Origin: an uncultured Bacilli bacterium
GTDB lineage: Bacteria; Bacillota_I; Bacilli_A; RF39; UBA660
Assembly: GCA_944363695.1 (NCBI GenBank)
Contig: CALVUW010000021.1
Coordinates: 1-11,999, forward strand
Direction of reading: 5' to 3'
DNA length: 11,999 bases
Below the pieces are notes generated by a model. That model was not told the origin of the DNA and searched no databases. It saw only the letters and a program-made list of their open reading frames with translations. Numbering within the stretch: the stretch's first letter is position 1; every line of letters starts with the position of its first letter. Below are positions 1 to 6,160 of the stretch, piece by piece. Made by a program: the position numbers and the translations under genes.

Positions 1-9
1 ATTGATCAT
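1..9 (-). CDS. Start of a gene running off the window edge (first 3 codons)
   Basis: An ATG at 9-7 begins a reading frame (Met-Ile-Asn) that leaves the window. It is preceded by a perfect AGGAGG Shine-Dalgarno (minus strand, 16-21) at a 6-nt spacing. It lies 73 bases beyond the tagO stop and past the tagO terminator, so it is probably a separate transcription unit. An extended -10-like TGG-TAAAAT (33-38) may drive it, but no -35 sits at a normal distance. The product cannot be named from three codons. Confidence 0.6.
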
Positions 10-15
10 CCCGGT

Positions 16-21
16 CCTCCT
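16..21 (-). promoter_or_regulatory. Shine-Dalgarno site of the gene at the left edge
   Basis: AGGAGG on the minus strand, six bases before ATG 9-7. It is the main evidence that a gene starts at the window edge. Confidence 0.65.
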
Positions 22-70
22 TCTTTTTCCATATTTTACCACATTTTCTTTTCTTCCTTTTTATTTTGTC

Positions 71-102
71 AAAAAAAAGAAACTATTTTTCCTGTTTCTT
101 TT
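71..102 (-). terminator. Intrinsic terminator of tagO
   Basis: The arms AAAAGAAAC (minus strand, 94-102) and GTTTCTTTT (75-83) form a 9-bp perfect inverted repeat with a 10-nt loop, followed by further T residues to 71. The stem is AT-rich, so it is weaker than a typical terminator. The tagO stop codon (83-85) lies inside the hairpin. Confidence 0.55.
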
Positions 103-1198
103 GTTTTTTGTCTTTTCGAATGGTTTCTTCTACTTTATCCAACAAATTATCCACAACCTTTTTATTTTTTGGTGAAATAACTGTTGTTCGAAAAACAAAC
201 CATGCAACAATGATAAAAATTAAAATATATAAAATTTTACCTATAACAGGATCTTTTAAAGTATAGAAAATAGAAGCACTAGCAAATAAAATATCAATTG
301 CATAAATAATTAATACCGTTGTTCTTTGCGAAAAATTCATGCCGAGCAATTGATGATGCATATGTTCCTTATCCGGAGCAAAGGGTGGCTGGTGTTTGAG
401 AGTTCTCCTGATAATAGCAAACAAAGTATCCAGTATTGGAATTCCAAGAATCATTAGAGGAACAAACAAGCTAGTTAAGGCTGGTCCTTTAAATTCTAAT
501 AATGTAATCACTGCTATCATAAATCCTAAAAACATAGCACAATCACCACAGAAAATTTTAGCAGGATAAAAATTATGTAATAGGAAACCTAGAGTTGCCC
601 CTAACATGATAAATGTTAAAATCATAACTAATGTGCCGCTTCTTCCCTGAAAGAAACCAATAATACCAATCGTTAAAAAGAAAATACTACTAATACCACC
701 ACTCAAACCATCTAGACCATCAATTAAATTAATAATGTTTGTACAAGCGACGATAAAAATAATAGTAAGTGGATAAGACCAAATGCCAAAGTCTAATGAG
801 TAACCAAACGCTGTAATATTATTCAACAAAATACCACCATAGAAAACAATTACACAAGCAGCTAAAACTTGACCAATGAATTTTTGACCTGCTCTTACCG
901 GTTTTATATCATCAATAATACCTGTTAAAACAATAATAAAGCTACCAATTAATATGGAGTTCATTTGAATACTTTGAATACCAAACAGCATATAACCAAC
1001 CAAGAAAGCTAAGAAGATACCAACACCGCCAAGTTTGGGAATTGTTTTGGTATGAATATGACGATGATTTTCATCCGCTCTTGGTATATCGATAGCGCCA
1101 ATATGAAAAGCTATTTTCTTCATAAAAGGCATAATAATCGCAGAACATAAAAAAGTGACTAAAACAATCTTAATAGTGTTGCTAATTTCTGGACTCAT
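83..1198 (-). CDS. tagO: UDP-GlcNAc/MurNAc-1-P:undecaprenyl-phosphate transferase family protein, TagO-like
   Basis: Polytopic membrane enzyme of the MraY/WecA/TagO family, 371 residues with about ten hydrophobic segments. TagO transfers GlcNAc-1-phosphate to undecaprenyl phosphate, the first committed step of wall teichoic acid synthesis on the inner face of the membrane. Visible family motifs are the Mg-binding Asp pair D96-D97, N154xxN157xxD160G161xD163G164, GDxxMFLG at 218-225, D257 in PILDT, and the HxHH motif (H279, H281, H282). That last motif marks the GlcNAc-using WecA/TagO branch rather than MraY. The C-terminal 30 residues are Lys/Glu-rich and cytoplasmic. An AGAGGA Shine-Dalgarno precedes ATG 1198. 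The gene has its own promoter and terminator and follows mbl, so two envelope genes sit side by side. The TagO assignment over another WecA-type role is inferred from the Gram-positive context. Confidence 0.85.
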   Translation of the reverse strand: MSPEISNTIKIVLVTFLCSAIIMPFMKKIAFHIGAIDIPRADENHRHIHTKTIPKLGGVGIFLAFLVGYMLFGIQSIQMNSILIGSFIIVLTGIIDDIKPVRAGQKFIGQVLAACVIVFYGGILLNNITAFGYSLDFGIWSYPLTIIFIVACTNIINLIDGLDGLSGGISSIFFLTIGIIGFFQGRSGTLVMILTFIMLGATLGFLLHNFYPAKIFCGDCAMFLGFMIAVITLLEFKGPALTSLFVPLMILGIPILDTLFAIIRRTLKHQPPFAPDKEHMHHQLLGMNFSQRTTVLIIYAIDILFASASIFYTLKDPVIGKILYILIFIIVAWFVFRTTVISPKNKKVVDNLLDKVEETIRKDKKQKKQEK

Positions 1199-1221
1199 GA
1201 TATTTCCTCTTTTCTAACTCT

Positions 1222-1250
1222 ATTATAACAGGGATAAAAAATCTTTACAA
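1222..1250 (-). promoter_or_regulatory. Sigma-A promoter of tagO
   Basis: On the minus strand: -35 TTGTAA (1245-1250), a 17-nt spacer, and a perfect -10 TATAAT (1222-1227) preceded by TGT, giving an extended -10. The start codon is 24 bases downstream of the -10, leaving a leader of about 17 nt with little room for leader regulation. Confidence 0.8.
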
Positions 1251-1251
1251 T

Positions 1252-1276
1252 AAAAAGAAAAAAGACCAAATGGTCT
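1252..1276 (-). terminator. Intrinsic terminator of mbl
   Basis: The arms AGACC and GGTCT (1272-1276 and 1263-1267) close a 4-nt loop. They are followed on the minus strand by T6, C, T5. The hairpin overlaps the mbl stop TAG (1275-1277). Confidence 0.8.
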
Positions 1277-2267
1277 AATGATCTTCTAGTAACTTAATAT
1301 TATCCAATAAAACCCCAGTTCCCTCAACCACACAAGTAAGCGGACTATCGGCAATAAAAACAGGAACTTTTAACTGTTCTTTTAACACTTCCGTTAAGCC
1401 GGTTAATAAGGAACCTCCACCTGTTAGAATAATTCCTTTATCAACTATATCAGCAGATAATTCAGGCGGTGTTTGTTCCAACACATTAGTTGCTGCTTTC
1501 ACAATTTTAGAAATCGATTCTTGCAAGGCTTCTTCTGTTTCCACTTCTGTTATCTCTATTGTGCTAGGTAAACCTGTTACTAAATCTCTACCTCTTACTT
1601 CTAATTTATTCTTCTTATCTGGTTGATAAATATTTGCAAAATTAATTTTTATATCTTCTGCTGTTCTATCACCAATTAACAGTTTATATTTTTCTTTAAT
1701 ATATTTAATAATATCTTGATCAAAAACATTTCCAGCAATTCTAATAGAAGTACTTGTTACCATGTCATTTAATGATAAAATTGCAATATCCGTTGTTCCC
1801 CCGCCAATATCAATTACCATATTTGCACTAGGCTTTGAAATATCCATTCCTGCTCCTATTGCTGCTACCTTAGGTTCTTCTTCTAAAAAGACTCTCCTAG
1901 CACCAGTCCGCTCTGCTGCTTCTTTAATCGCATTTTTTTCTACTGGTGTGATATTAGAAGGACAACAAATTAGAATTCTAGGTCGAGATAAAAAATTTCT
2001 AGCATGTATTTTTTTAATAAAATGATCTAGCATAATCTCTGTTATCTCAAAATCAGCAATAACTCCATCTTTCATAGGTTTGATAGCTTTCACTTTGCCA
2101 GGTGTTCTACCTAACATTTCGCTTGCTTCTTTTCCTACTGCTACTACCTTTTTGTTATCCGTATCAATAGCAACTACACTAGGTTCATTTAATACAATTC
2201 CTTCCCCTTTTATATAAATCAATACATTTGCAGTACCTAAATCAATTCCAATATCTTTTGCCAACAT
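1275..2267 (-). CDS. mbl: MreB-family actin-like cell-shape protein, Mbl-like
   Basis: Cytosolic bacterial actin of 330 residues that forms membrane-associated filaments and guides elongation-phase peptidoglycan synthesis. The actin-fold signatures are in order: phosphate-1 loop DLGTAN (9-14), the EEEP segment at 129-132, phosphate-2 loop DIGGGTTD (153-160), and adenosine-binding LTGGGS (281-286). The N-terminal stretch AKDIGIDLGTANVLI and the run VLNEPSVVAID resemble Mbl more than MreB. Location near spoIIQ matches B. subtilis mbl, although spoIIID, which lies between them there, is missing here. Start ATG 2267 has an AAAGGA-type Shine-Dalgarno. The gene appears monocistronic, with its own promoter and terminator. 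A sister MreB or MreBH identity cannot be excluded without a tree. Confidence 0.85.
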   Translation of the reverse strand: MLAKDIGIDLGTANVLIYIKGEGIVLNEPSVVAIDTDNKKVVAVGKEASEMLGRTPGKVKAIKPMKDGVIADFEITEIMLDHFIKKIHARNFLSRPRILICCPSNITPVEKNAIKEAAERTGARRVFLEEEPKVAAIGAGMDISKPSANMVIDIGGGTTDIAILSLNDMVTSTSIRIAGNVFDQDIIKYIKEKYKLLIGDRTAEDIKINFANIYQPDKKNKLEVRGRDLVTGLPSTIEITEVETEEALQESISKIVKAATNVLEQTPPELSADIVDKGIILTGGGSLLTGLTEVLKEQLKVPVFIADSPLTCVVEGTGVLLDNIKLLEDH

Positions 2268-2291
2268 TTTATCACGTCCTTTTACTTTAAT

Positions 2292-2320
2292 ATTTTAACA
2301 AATATGTGTCATAAAGTAAA
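2292..2320 (-). promoter_or_regulatory. Sigma-A promoter of mbl
   Basis: On the minus strand: -35 TTTACT (2315-2320), a 17-nt spacer, and -10 TAAAAT (2292-2297) preceded by TGT (extended -10). The first three bases of the -35 belong to the 20-bp palindrome at 2318-2337. Confidence 0.65.
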
Positions 2321-2337
2321 TTCATTCGAATGAATTT
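2318..2337. repeat. 20-bp perfect palindrome at the mbl promoter
   Basis: AAATTCATTC followed by GAATGAATTT, a perfect 20-bp inverted repeat with no spacer. It overlaps the upstream edge of the mbl -35. A spacerless palindrome in this position fits a site for a dimeric DNA-binding protein better than an RNA hairpin. The regulator is unknown. Confidence 0.7.
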
Positions 2338-2365
2338 TGATAATTTACCAATCTATTTTATGTTT

Positions 2366-2392
2366 AAAAAAAACGGCTTATTCCGTCTTTTT
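2366..2392 (-). terminator. Intrinsic terminator of spoIIQ
   Basis: The stem core ACGG/CCGT (2383-2386 and 2373-2376) is extended by A-T pairs and one G-U pair into the T8 run (2366-2373). The spoIIQ stop TAA (2378-2380) sits in the loop. Confidence 0.7.
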
Positions 2393-3067
2393 AGATGCAT
2401 CGTCATTTTGATTGTTGGTATCTTCATTCGTTTGCGTATCTGATGTTATTACTTTATCAAAATATTGATTAGGGTCTACAACTTGTCCGGATTTATAAAG
2501 TTCGAAATGTAAATGATTTCCTAAATCTTTATCAATGCTGTTTGTACCACTTTTACCAATTACTTGTCCTTGTTTGACTTCATCATTTTTCTTAACTGAT
2601 GTCTCACTTAAACTCTGATAACTACTGATTAAATCGTTATCATGCTTAATTTCAATGACTTTGCCTAACAATTCATCTTCTCTTACATCGACAACTGTTC
2701 CATCTAATACAGCTACTACATCAAATACTTCATCTGCAGTAAAATCCATACCTGAGTTTTGAATATAGGTATTTTCGTGATATAAAATTGATTTTTCTTG
2801 GGTTGTACTATCCGCTTGATAATCATAGTAGTATTTAGCGATCGTTACCTTATCATTTGTATACGGCTTAATCATTTTTACATCTTGACTGATTACTGGT
2901 ACCTCTTCTTGCTCGATAATAGAATTATTTACATAGTCTATTTCTTCTTCTATCACAGGAGATGATTTCATATTTTGACTGACAAAAAAGGCTCCTATAC
3001 CAGTTAATCCAAAAATTACTAGATAAATACCAATCAGCGCATTTTTCTTTAATCTTAATTTTTTCAT
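2378..3067 (-). CDS. spoIIQ: SpoIIQ-like forespore engulfment protein (M23/LytM fold, degenerate site)
   Basis: Membrane-anchored protein of 229 residues: a short basic N-terminus, one membrane segment at about 9-29, an extracytoplasmic LytM/M23 domain at about 95-205, and a D/N/T/Q-rich tail. In B. subtilis, SpoIIQ in the forespore membrane pairs with SpoIIIAH of the mother cell to build the engulfment channel. HxH is present (H185, H187), but the first zinc-ligand motif HxGxD reads NSGMD (104-108), so the ligand His is replaced by Asn104. This suggests a scaffold without peptidase activity, as in B. subtilis; many clostridial SpoIIQ proteins keep the His. ATG 3067 has a strong GAGGTGG Shine-Dalgarno. 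The position between the DUF1146 gene and mbl matches the B. subtilis order and separates it from an ordinary M23 endopeptidase. Confidence 0.83.
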   Translation of the reverse strand: MKKLRLKKNALIGIYLVIFGLTGIGAFFVSQNMKSSPVIEEEIDYVNNSIIEQEEVPVISQDVKMIKPYTNDKVTIAKYYYDYQADSTTQEKSILYHENTYIQNSGMDFTADEVFDVVAVLDGTVVDVREDELLGKVIEIKHDNDLISSYQSLSETSVKKNDEVKQGQVIGKSGTNSIDKDLGNHLHFELYKSGQVVDPNQYFDKVITSDTQTNEDTNNQNDDASKKTE

Positions 3068-3084
3068 TTTTCCACCTCATTAAA

Positions 3085-3112
3085 AGTCTGAGCGGAAAAA
3101 AATTTTTTATAC
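3085..3112 (-). promoter_or_regulatory. Possible forespore-type (sigma-F/G-like) promoter of spoIIQ
   Basis: GTATA (3108-3112) lies 14 nt before GCTCAGACT (3085-3093) on the minus strand. The -35 matches the sigma-F GYATA form, the -10 matches only partly, and the spacer is about 1 nt short. No good sigma-A promoter is visible in this 60-base gap. Known forespore expression of spoIIQ supports the reading; sequence evidence alone is weak. Confidence 0.3.
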
Positions 3113-3127
3113 TTATTTTTTTAATTT

Positions 3128-3325
3128 TTATATGATACGAGAAACACTAACAAAATCCCAAATGAAATTTGTAATTAAATAAACCAATGCTAAAGCCAAT
3201 AAAAAATATAAAATTCTAGCTTGTAAAGCTTTATTTTTTTTAAAAAAGCCATTTAAATTAATTGAATCCATGGCAAAAATTACAATGAGTGTTACAACAA
3301 GATATAAAATATATTTAGCACTCAT
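3128..3325 (-). CDS. DUF1146 family small membrane protein (YwzB-like)
   Basis: A 65-residue integral membrane protein with two hydrophobic segments (about 5-18 and 37-56). They are joined by a short polar loop carrying the recognisable SINLNGFFKK stretch (21-30) and followed by QARILYFLLAL. This pattern resembles DUF1146, whose B. subtilis member YwzB is encoded just upstream of murAA-spoIID-spoIIQ. The family's function is unknown to me. Its ATG overlaps the rpiB stop by one base (TAATG), implying translational coupling, and a GAGG Shine-Dalgarno lies in the end of rpiB. Here it directly precedes spoIIQ without murAA or spoIID between them. No intrinsic terminator is seen after it. Confidence 0.8.
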   Translation of the reverse strand: MSAKYILYLVVTLIVIFAMDSINLNGFFKKNKALQARILYFLLALALVYLITNFIWDFVSVSRII

Positions 3326-3762
3326 TATTTAGCCTCATATTCTTTAATTTTATTAATTCGACGTATATGTCGTTCACTATTAGAGAATGGAGTTGTAATA
3401 AATGTTATAATTAAATGACAAGCATCTTCTACCGTTGTATTTTCTGATAGACAAATCACATTTGCATCATTATCTTTTCTGGTTTCTAGTACATCATTCA
3501 TATTAACAACTCTAGCAGCTCTAATTCCCTTCACTTTATTACAGGCAATACTAATGCCAATACCACTACCACAAATAGCTATACCAAAATCAACATCGCC
3601 ATCTATAACATGCTGCCCTAATTTAAAGGCATAATCTGGATAATCAACACTTTCTTCACTATTGCAACCATAATCTATTATCTCATATTGGCTCTTTAAT
3701 TGATCAATAATATCCATTTTCAATTGATAGCCACGATGATCCGCTGTAATCCCTAATTTCAT
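3325..3762 (-). CDS. rpiB: Ribose-5-phosphate isomerase B family (RpiB/LacAB) with an altered active site
   Basis: Cytosolic sugar-phosphate isomerase of 145 residues. RpiB interconverts ribose-5-phosphate and ribulose-5-phosphate in the pentose phosphate pathway. Visible motifs are TADHRGYQLK (6-15), YPDYA (41-45), the catalytic Cys in CGSGIG (C64-G69), NKVKGIRAARV (75-85), NDANV (98-102) and RHIRR (131-135). At the position of E. coli His99, which opens the sugar ring, this protein has Asp97 (codon 3472-3474). The substrate may therefore be a different sugar phosphate, as in LacA/LacB relatives, or the mechanism may be adjusted. I chose ATG 3762, with AGGGTGA five bases upstream. A GTG three codons earlier lies within that Shine-Dalgarno region. 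In B. subtilis rpiB (ywlF) follows mntP; here it follows rpmE and overlaps the DUF1146 gene. Confidence 0.85.
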   Translation of the reverse strand: MKLGITADHRGYQLKMDIIDQLKSQYEIIDYGCNSEESVDYPDYAFKLGQHVIDGDVDFGIAICGSGIGISIACNKVKGIRAARVVNMNDVLETRKDNDANVICLSENTTVEDACHLIITFITTPFSNSERHIRRINKIKEYEAK

Positions 3763-3793
3763 TTTGCTCACCCTCTTTTATATTATTCTAGAT

Positions 3794-3816
3794 AAAAAGC
3801 AGCATACTATGCTGCT
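3794..3816 (-). terminator. Intrinsic terminator of rpmE
   Basis: The arms AGCAGCA and TGCTGCT form a GC-rich 7-bp stem with a 5-nt TAGTA loop, followed by T5 (3794-3798) on the minus strand. The loop contains the rpmE stop TAG (3807-3809), and the left arm encodes its last residues. Confidence 0.85.
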
Positions 3817-4025
3817 GTTTCGTTTTGTGTATATCCGTATTTTTTGTTAAACTTGTCTACGCGGCCAGCACGTGAAGCTCTGCTTTGTTTACCGGTATAG
3901 AACGGATGACATTTTGAACATACTTCTACTGTAATCTCATCTTTGTTTGACTGTACTTCAAAAGTTTCTCCGCAAGCACAAGTAACCTTACATGTACGAT
4001 ATTCTGGATGAATTCCTTTTTTCAT
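3807..4025 (-). CDS. rpmE: 50S ribosomal protein bL31, zinc-binding form
   Basis: Protein bL31 (72 residues) sits on the central protuberance of the large subunit and helps bridge it to the small subunit. This is the zinc-containing C+ form, with Cys16, Cys18, Cys36 and Cys39 forming the CxC...CxxC site. KKGIHPEYR at the start and HPFYTGKQ (40-47) are diagnostic. The start is ATG 4025, preceded by AAGGAGAG. A frame-compatible ATG seven codons upstream lies ahead of that Shine-Dalgarno, beside the leader hairpin, and is an unlikely start. The gene has its own promoter, an approximately 50-nt leader with a hairpin, and its own terminator, so it is essentially monocistronic. In B. subtilis rpmE follows rho; here an SGNH hydrolase takes that slot. 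Confidence 0.96.
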   Translation of the reverse strand: MKKGIHPEYRTCKVTCACGETFEVQSNKDEITVEVCSKCHPFYTGKQSRASRAGRVDKFNKKYGYTQNETAA

Positions 4026-4044
4026 ATTATTCTCTCCTTCCGCC

Positions 4045-4062
4045 ATGACAAACTGTTGTCAT
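4045..4062 (-). promoter_or_regulatory. Leader hairpin / palindrome upstream of rpmE
   Basis: The arms ATGACAA (minus strand, 4056-4062) and TTGTCAT (4045-4051) are a perfect 7-bp inverted repeat around a 4-nt CAGT loop. It lies inside the predicted rpmE 5' untranslated region, about 5 bases before the Shine-Dalgarno. It may be an L31 autoregulatory leader element or a protein operator. There is no T-run after it, so it is not a terminator. Confidence 0.6.
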
Positions 4063-4081
4063 AGTAATTAATTCGCTAACT

Positions 4082-4110
4082 AATATAACAGATTTTTTGT
4101 TATTTAGCAA
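4082..4110 (-). promoter_or_regulatory. Sigma-A promoter of rpmE
   Basis: On the minus strand: -35 TTGCTA (4105-4110), a 17-nt spacer, and -10 TATATT (4082-4087) preceded by TGT (extended -10). It starts just past the stop of the SGNH gene and predicts a leader of about 50 nt. Confidence 0.75.
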
Positions 4111-4118
4111 GTATTTTA

Positions 4119-4853
4119 CTATTTATTTTCAAAGATCTTAATAATCTGTTTAGCTATTGCTTCGTAACCTTGAGTGCTTGGATGAATATTAGTAGGATTT
4201 GGTAAGTAATCTTTATTTTGCTTGAATAGCGTGTACGTATTTACAAAATCTATATCATATTTTTGGCAAATTTCTTCTAAATTATAATTTAAATAAGTAA
4301 AAATCCTCTCAATAGGTAAGGTTGTACTATGAAATGGATTATAGTAACCAATAAAAACAATATCTCCTTTTACATATTTTCGTAACTGTTTGAAAAGCTG
4401 ATCTAGATGTTTTAGTGTCTCATCAATCATTTGCAAAATTGACTCTTCATCCAGAGCATCAATATCTAAACTAGAAATATTTAAAGATGAAAGCAGATCA
4501 TTCCCACCAATAGATAATGTTACTAATTGTGATTCTCTGAGGCATTTTTTTAACGATAATTCACCTTTTTTTGTGGTGACAAGTTGGTTGGTTTCTAACT
4601 GATGTTCTAAATCAGCAATCCGATACCCTGCACCAGCGAAGTCTTTGGAATAACTTTTTAATTGTTCTTCTCGTTCTAAATAAGAGGCGATATAATCACT
4701 GTAACCATAACCAGTTTCTCCATAAGCATTCATGCCTAAGGATAAGGAATCTCCAAGAGCAATATAATTTATTTTCGAATCTTGAAAAAAGAAATAAATA
4801 GCATAAATTATTAAACAAAGGCCAATCATAAAGGCCAGTTTTTTGTGTTTCAT
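4119..4853 (-). CDS. SGNH/GDSL-type hydrolase, membrane-anchored
   Basis: A 244-residue protein: a basic N-terminus, one hydrophobic anchor or signal segment (about 6-23), then an extracytoplasmic SGNH hydrolase domain. The blocks are ALGDSLSLG (32-40, nucleophile Ser36), a Gly at 74-76 in FAGAGY, IGGND (115-119) and NIHPS (222-226, catalytic His224). The usual Asp three residues before that His is Thr221 (PTNIHP), so the charge relay may be reduced to Ser-His. Family members are esterases, lipases or cell-wall acyl esterases; the substrate is not predictable. Start ATG 4853 is chosen because GGAGG lies five bases upstream; an ATG four codons earlier overlaps that site. It follows the murA terminator with no obvious promoter, so expression may depend on read-through. 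It occupies the place of rho between murA and rpmE in B. subtilis. Confidence 0.85.
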   Translation of the reverse strand: MKHKKLAFMIGLCLIIYAIYFFFQDSKINYIALGDSLSLGMNAYGETGYGYSDYIASYLEREEQLKSYSKDFAGAGYRIADLEHQLETNQLVTTKKGELSLKKCLRESQLVTLSIGGNDLLSSLNISSLDIDALDEESILQMIDETLKHLDQLFKQLRKYVKGDIVFIGYYNPFHSTTLPIERIFTYLNYNLEEICQKYDIDFVNTYTLFKQNKDYLPNPTNIHPSTQGYEAIAKQIIKIFENK

Positions 4854-4865
4854 TTTTGCCTCCAT

Positions 4866-4904
4866 AAAAAAAATTAGAGTTTATATATTATATTTCTCTA
4901 ATTT
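4866..4904 (-). terminator. Intrinsic terminator of murA
   Basis: The arms AAATTAGAG (4896-4904) and CTCTAATTT (4871-4879) form a 9-bp perfect inverted repeat with a 16-nt loop. An uninterrupted T8 run (4866-4873) overlaps the foot of the stem. The murA stop TAA (4888-4890) is in the loop. The next gene's Shine-Dalgarno begins just past the T-run, suggesting partial read-through. Confidence 0.75.
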
Positions 4905-6141
4905 CTACTTTAGCACCAACAGAAGTTAGTTTTTCCACAATATTTTCATAACCTCGTAAAATATGTTCTACATTCGTAACCTTCGTTTTACCTTCAGCGA
5001 TTAAACCGGCAATGACTAATGCTGCTCCGGCACGTAAATCCGTTGCCACTACATCCGCAGCTTGTAGTTTGCTAGGGCCAATAATCGTAGCGCTTTGATT
5101 CTTAATCCGAATATCTGCCCCCATTTGATTTAAATATGGTATATGCATAAAACGATTTTCATAAATTGTTTCTTCTATTTTACTTTGACCAGAACATTGG
5201 GTTAACAATACAGTTAACGGTTGCTGTAAATCCGTTGGAAAACCTGGATAGGTTTGTGTTTTAACATGGATAGGATGATATGGGGCAGTATGCGATACAA
5301 TAATATAATCAGCACCGATATCTAAATATACGCCCATCTCTTCTAATTTACTAGTTAACGCTTCAATATGATCTGGAATAATATTATCAATTTTTAAGTT
5401 TTCACCACAAGCAGCACCTAAAATGACATAGGTACCTGCTTCAATACGATCGGGAATAACCTCATGAAAGCATTTTCCTAAATAAGAAACACCCGTAATT
5501 TCAATACTACTAGTACCAGCTCCTCTAATTTTAGCTCCCATTGAGTTTAATAAGGTAGCAACATTAACAATTTCTGGCTCCTTTGCTGCATTGTCAATTA
5601 CTGTTTTTCCCTTTGCTCTAACGGCTGCTAACATAATATTAATAGTTGCTCCAACACTTGGAAAATCTAAATATATATTAGCACCTTTTAACTCTTCTGC
5701 TTCAATTGTATAACAATTTTTATTAATCGTTACGGTTGCGCCCAATGCCTCAAATCCTTTTAAATGCAAATTAATCGGTCTAGCACCAATCGAACAACCA
5801 CCAGGCAAAGACATTGTCACTTTTCCAAATTTACCAAGTAATGCACCCATAAAATAATAAGAGGCTCTTAGTTTTTTACTGTAAGTAGCTGTTATTTTCT
5901 TATTTTCCATTTGATTAGAGGTAATTACGATACTTTCACTGGCTCTTTTAATTTTAACCCCCAAATACACTAAAATATCACACAAAGCTTCTGTATCTGT
6001 AATAGCTGGAACATTACAAATCGTCACATCTTCATCTGATAATATAGCAGCTGGTATCAAAGCTACTGCACTATTTTTGGCACCACTAATTCGGATCGTA
6101 CCACTTAACGTTTGACCTCCTGTTATTTCTAAAATTTTCAT
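4888..6141 (-). CDS. murA: UDP-N-acetylglucosamine 1-carboxyvinyltransferase (MurA/MurZ)
   Basis: Cytosolic enzyme of 417 residues, the usual family length. It transfers enolpyruvate from phosphoenolpyruvate to UDP-GlcNAc, the first committed step of peptidoglycan synthesis and the fosfomycin target. Visible residues are Lys22-Asn23, Cys116 in GGCSIGARP (the residue alkylated by fosfomycin), catalytic Asp304 in FPTDLQ, DLRAGAALVIAGL (368-380) and RGYEN (396-400). It lies 19 bases downstream of fba, with a GAGGAG Shine-Dalgarno about 12 bases from ATG 6141, and is evidently co-transcribed with it. Firmicutes often carry two MurA paralogues. The fba-murA-...-rpmE order matches the locus of B. 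subtilis murAB (murZ) rather than murAA, so this may be the MurZ-type copy. Confidence 0.95.
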   Translation of the reverse strand: MKILEITGGQTLSGTIRISGAKNSAVALIPAAILSDEDVTICNVPAITDTEALCDILVYLGVKIKRASESIVITSNQMENKKITATYSKKLRASYYFMGALLGKFGKVTMSLPGGCSIGARPINLHLKGFEALGATVTINKNCYTIEAEELKGANIYLDFPSVGATINIMLAAVRAKGKTVIDNAAKEPEIVNVATLLNSMGAKIRGAGTSSIEITGVSYLGKCFHEVIPDRIEAGTYVILGAACGENLKIDNIIPDHIEALTSKLEEMGVYLDIGADYIIVSHTAPYHPIHVKTQTYPGFPTDLQQPLTVLLTQCSGQSKIEETIYENRFMHIPYLNQMGADIRIKNQSATIIGPSKLQAADVVATDLRAGAALVIAGLIAEGKTKVTNVEHILRGYENIVEKLTSVGAKVEIREI

Positions 6142-6160
6142 ATTCTTAACCGACTCCTCG

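Noticed and set aside
67..72. Perfect TTGACA on the minus strand after tagO
   Set aside because: No -10 lies 16-18 bases downstream. The nearest TAAAAT is 28 bases away, and the site overlaps the T-run of the tagO terminator.
1762..2025. + strand open frame inside mbl
   Set aside because: It is the antisense shadow of a strongly conserved gene, with no ribosome binding site or recognisable motif. The other + strand frames (66-266, 7223-7669, 9126-9377, 10856-11074, 11588-11824) were rejected for the same reasons.
4026..4046. Upstream rpmE start adding seven residues
   Set aside because: That ATG lies at the edge of the leader hairpin without a Shine-Dalgarno, and the codons it adds include the real Shine-Dalgarno of the ATG at 4025. 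Known L31 proteins start at MK-GIHP.
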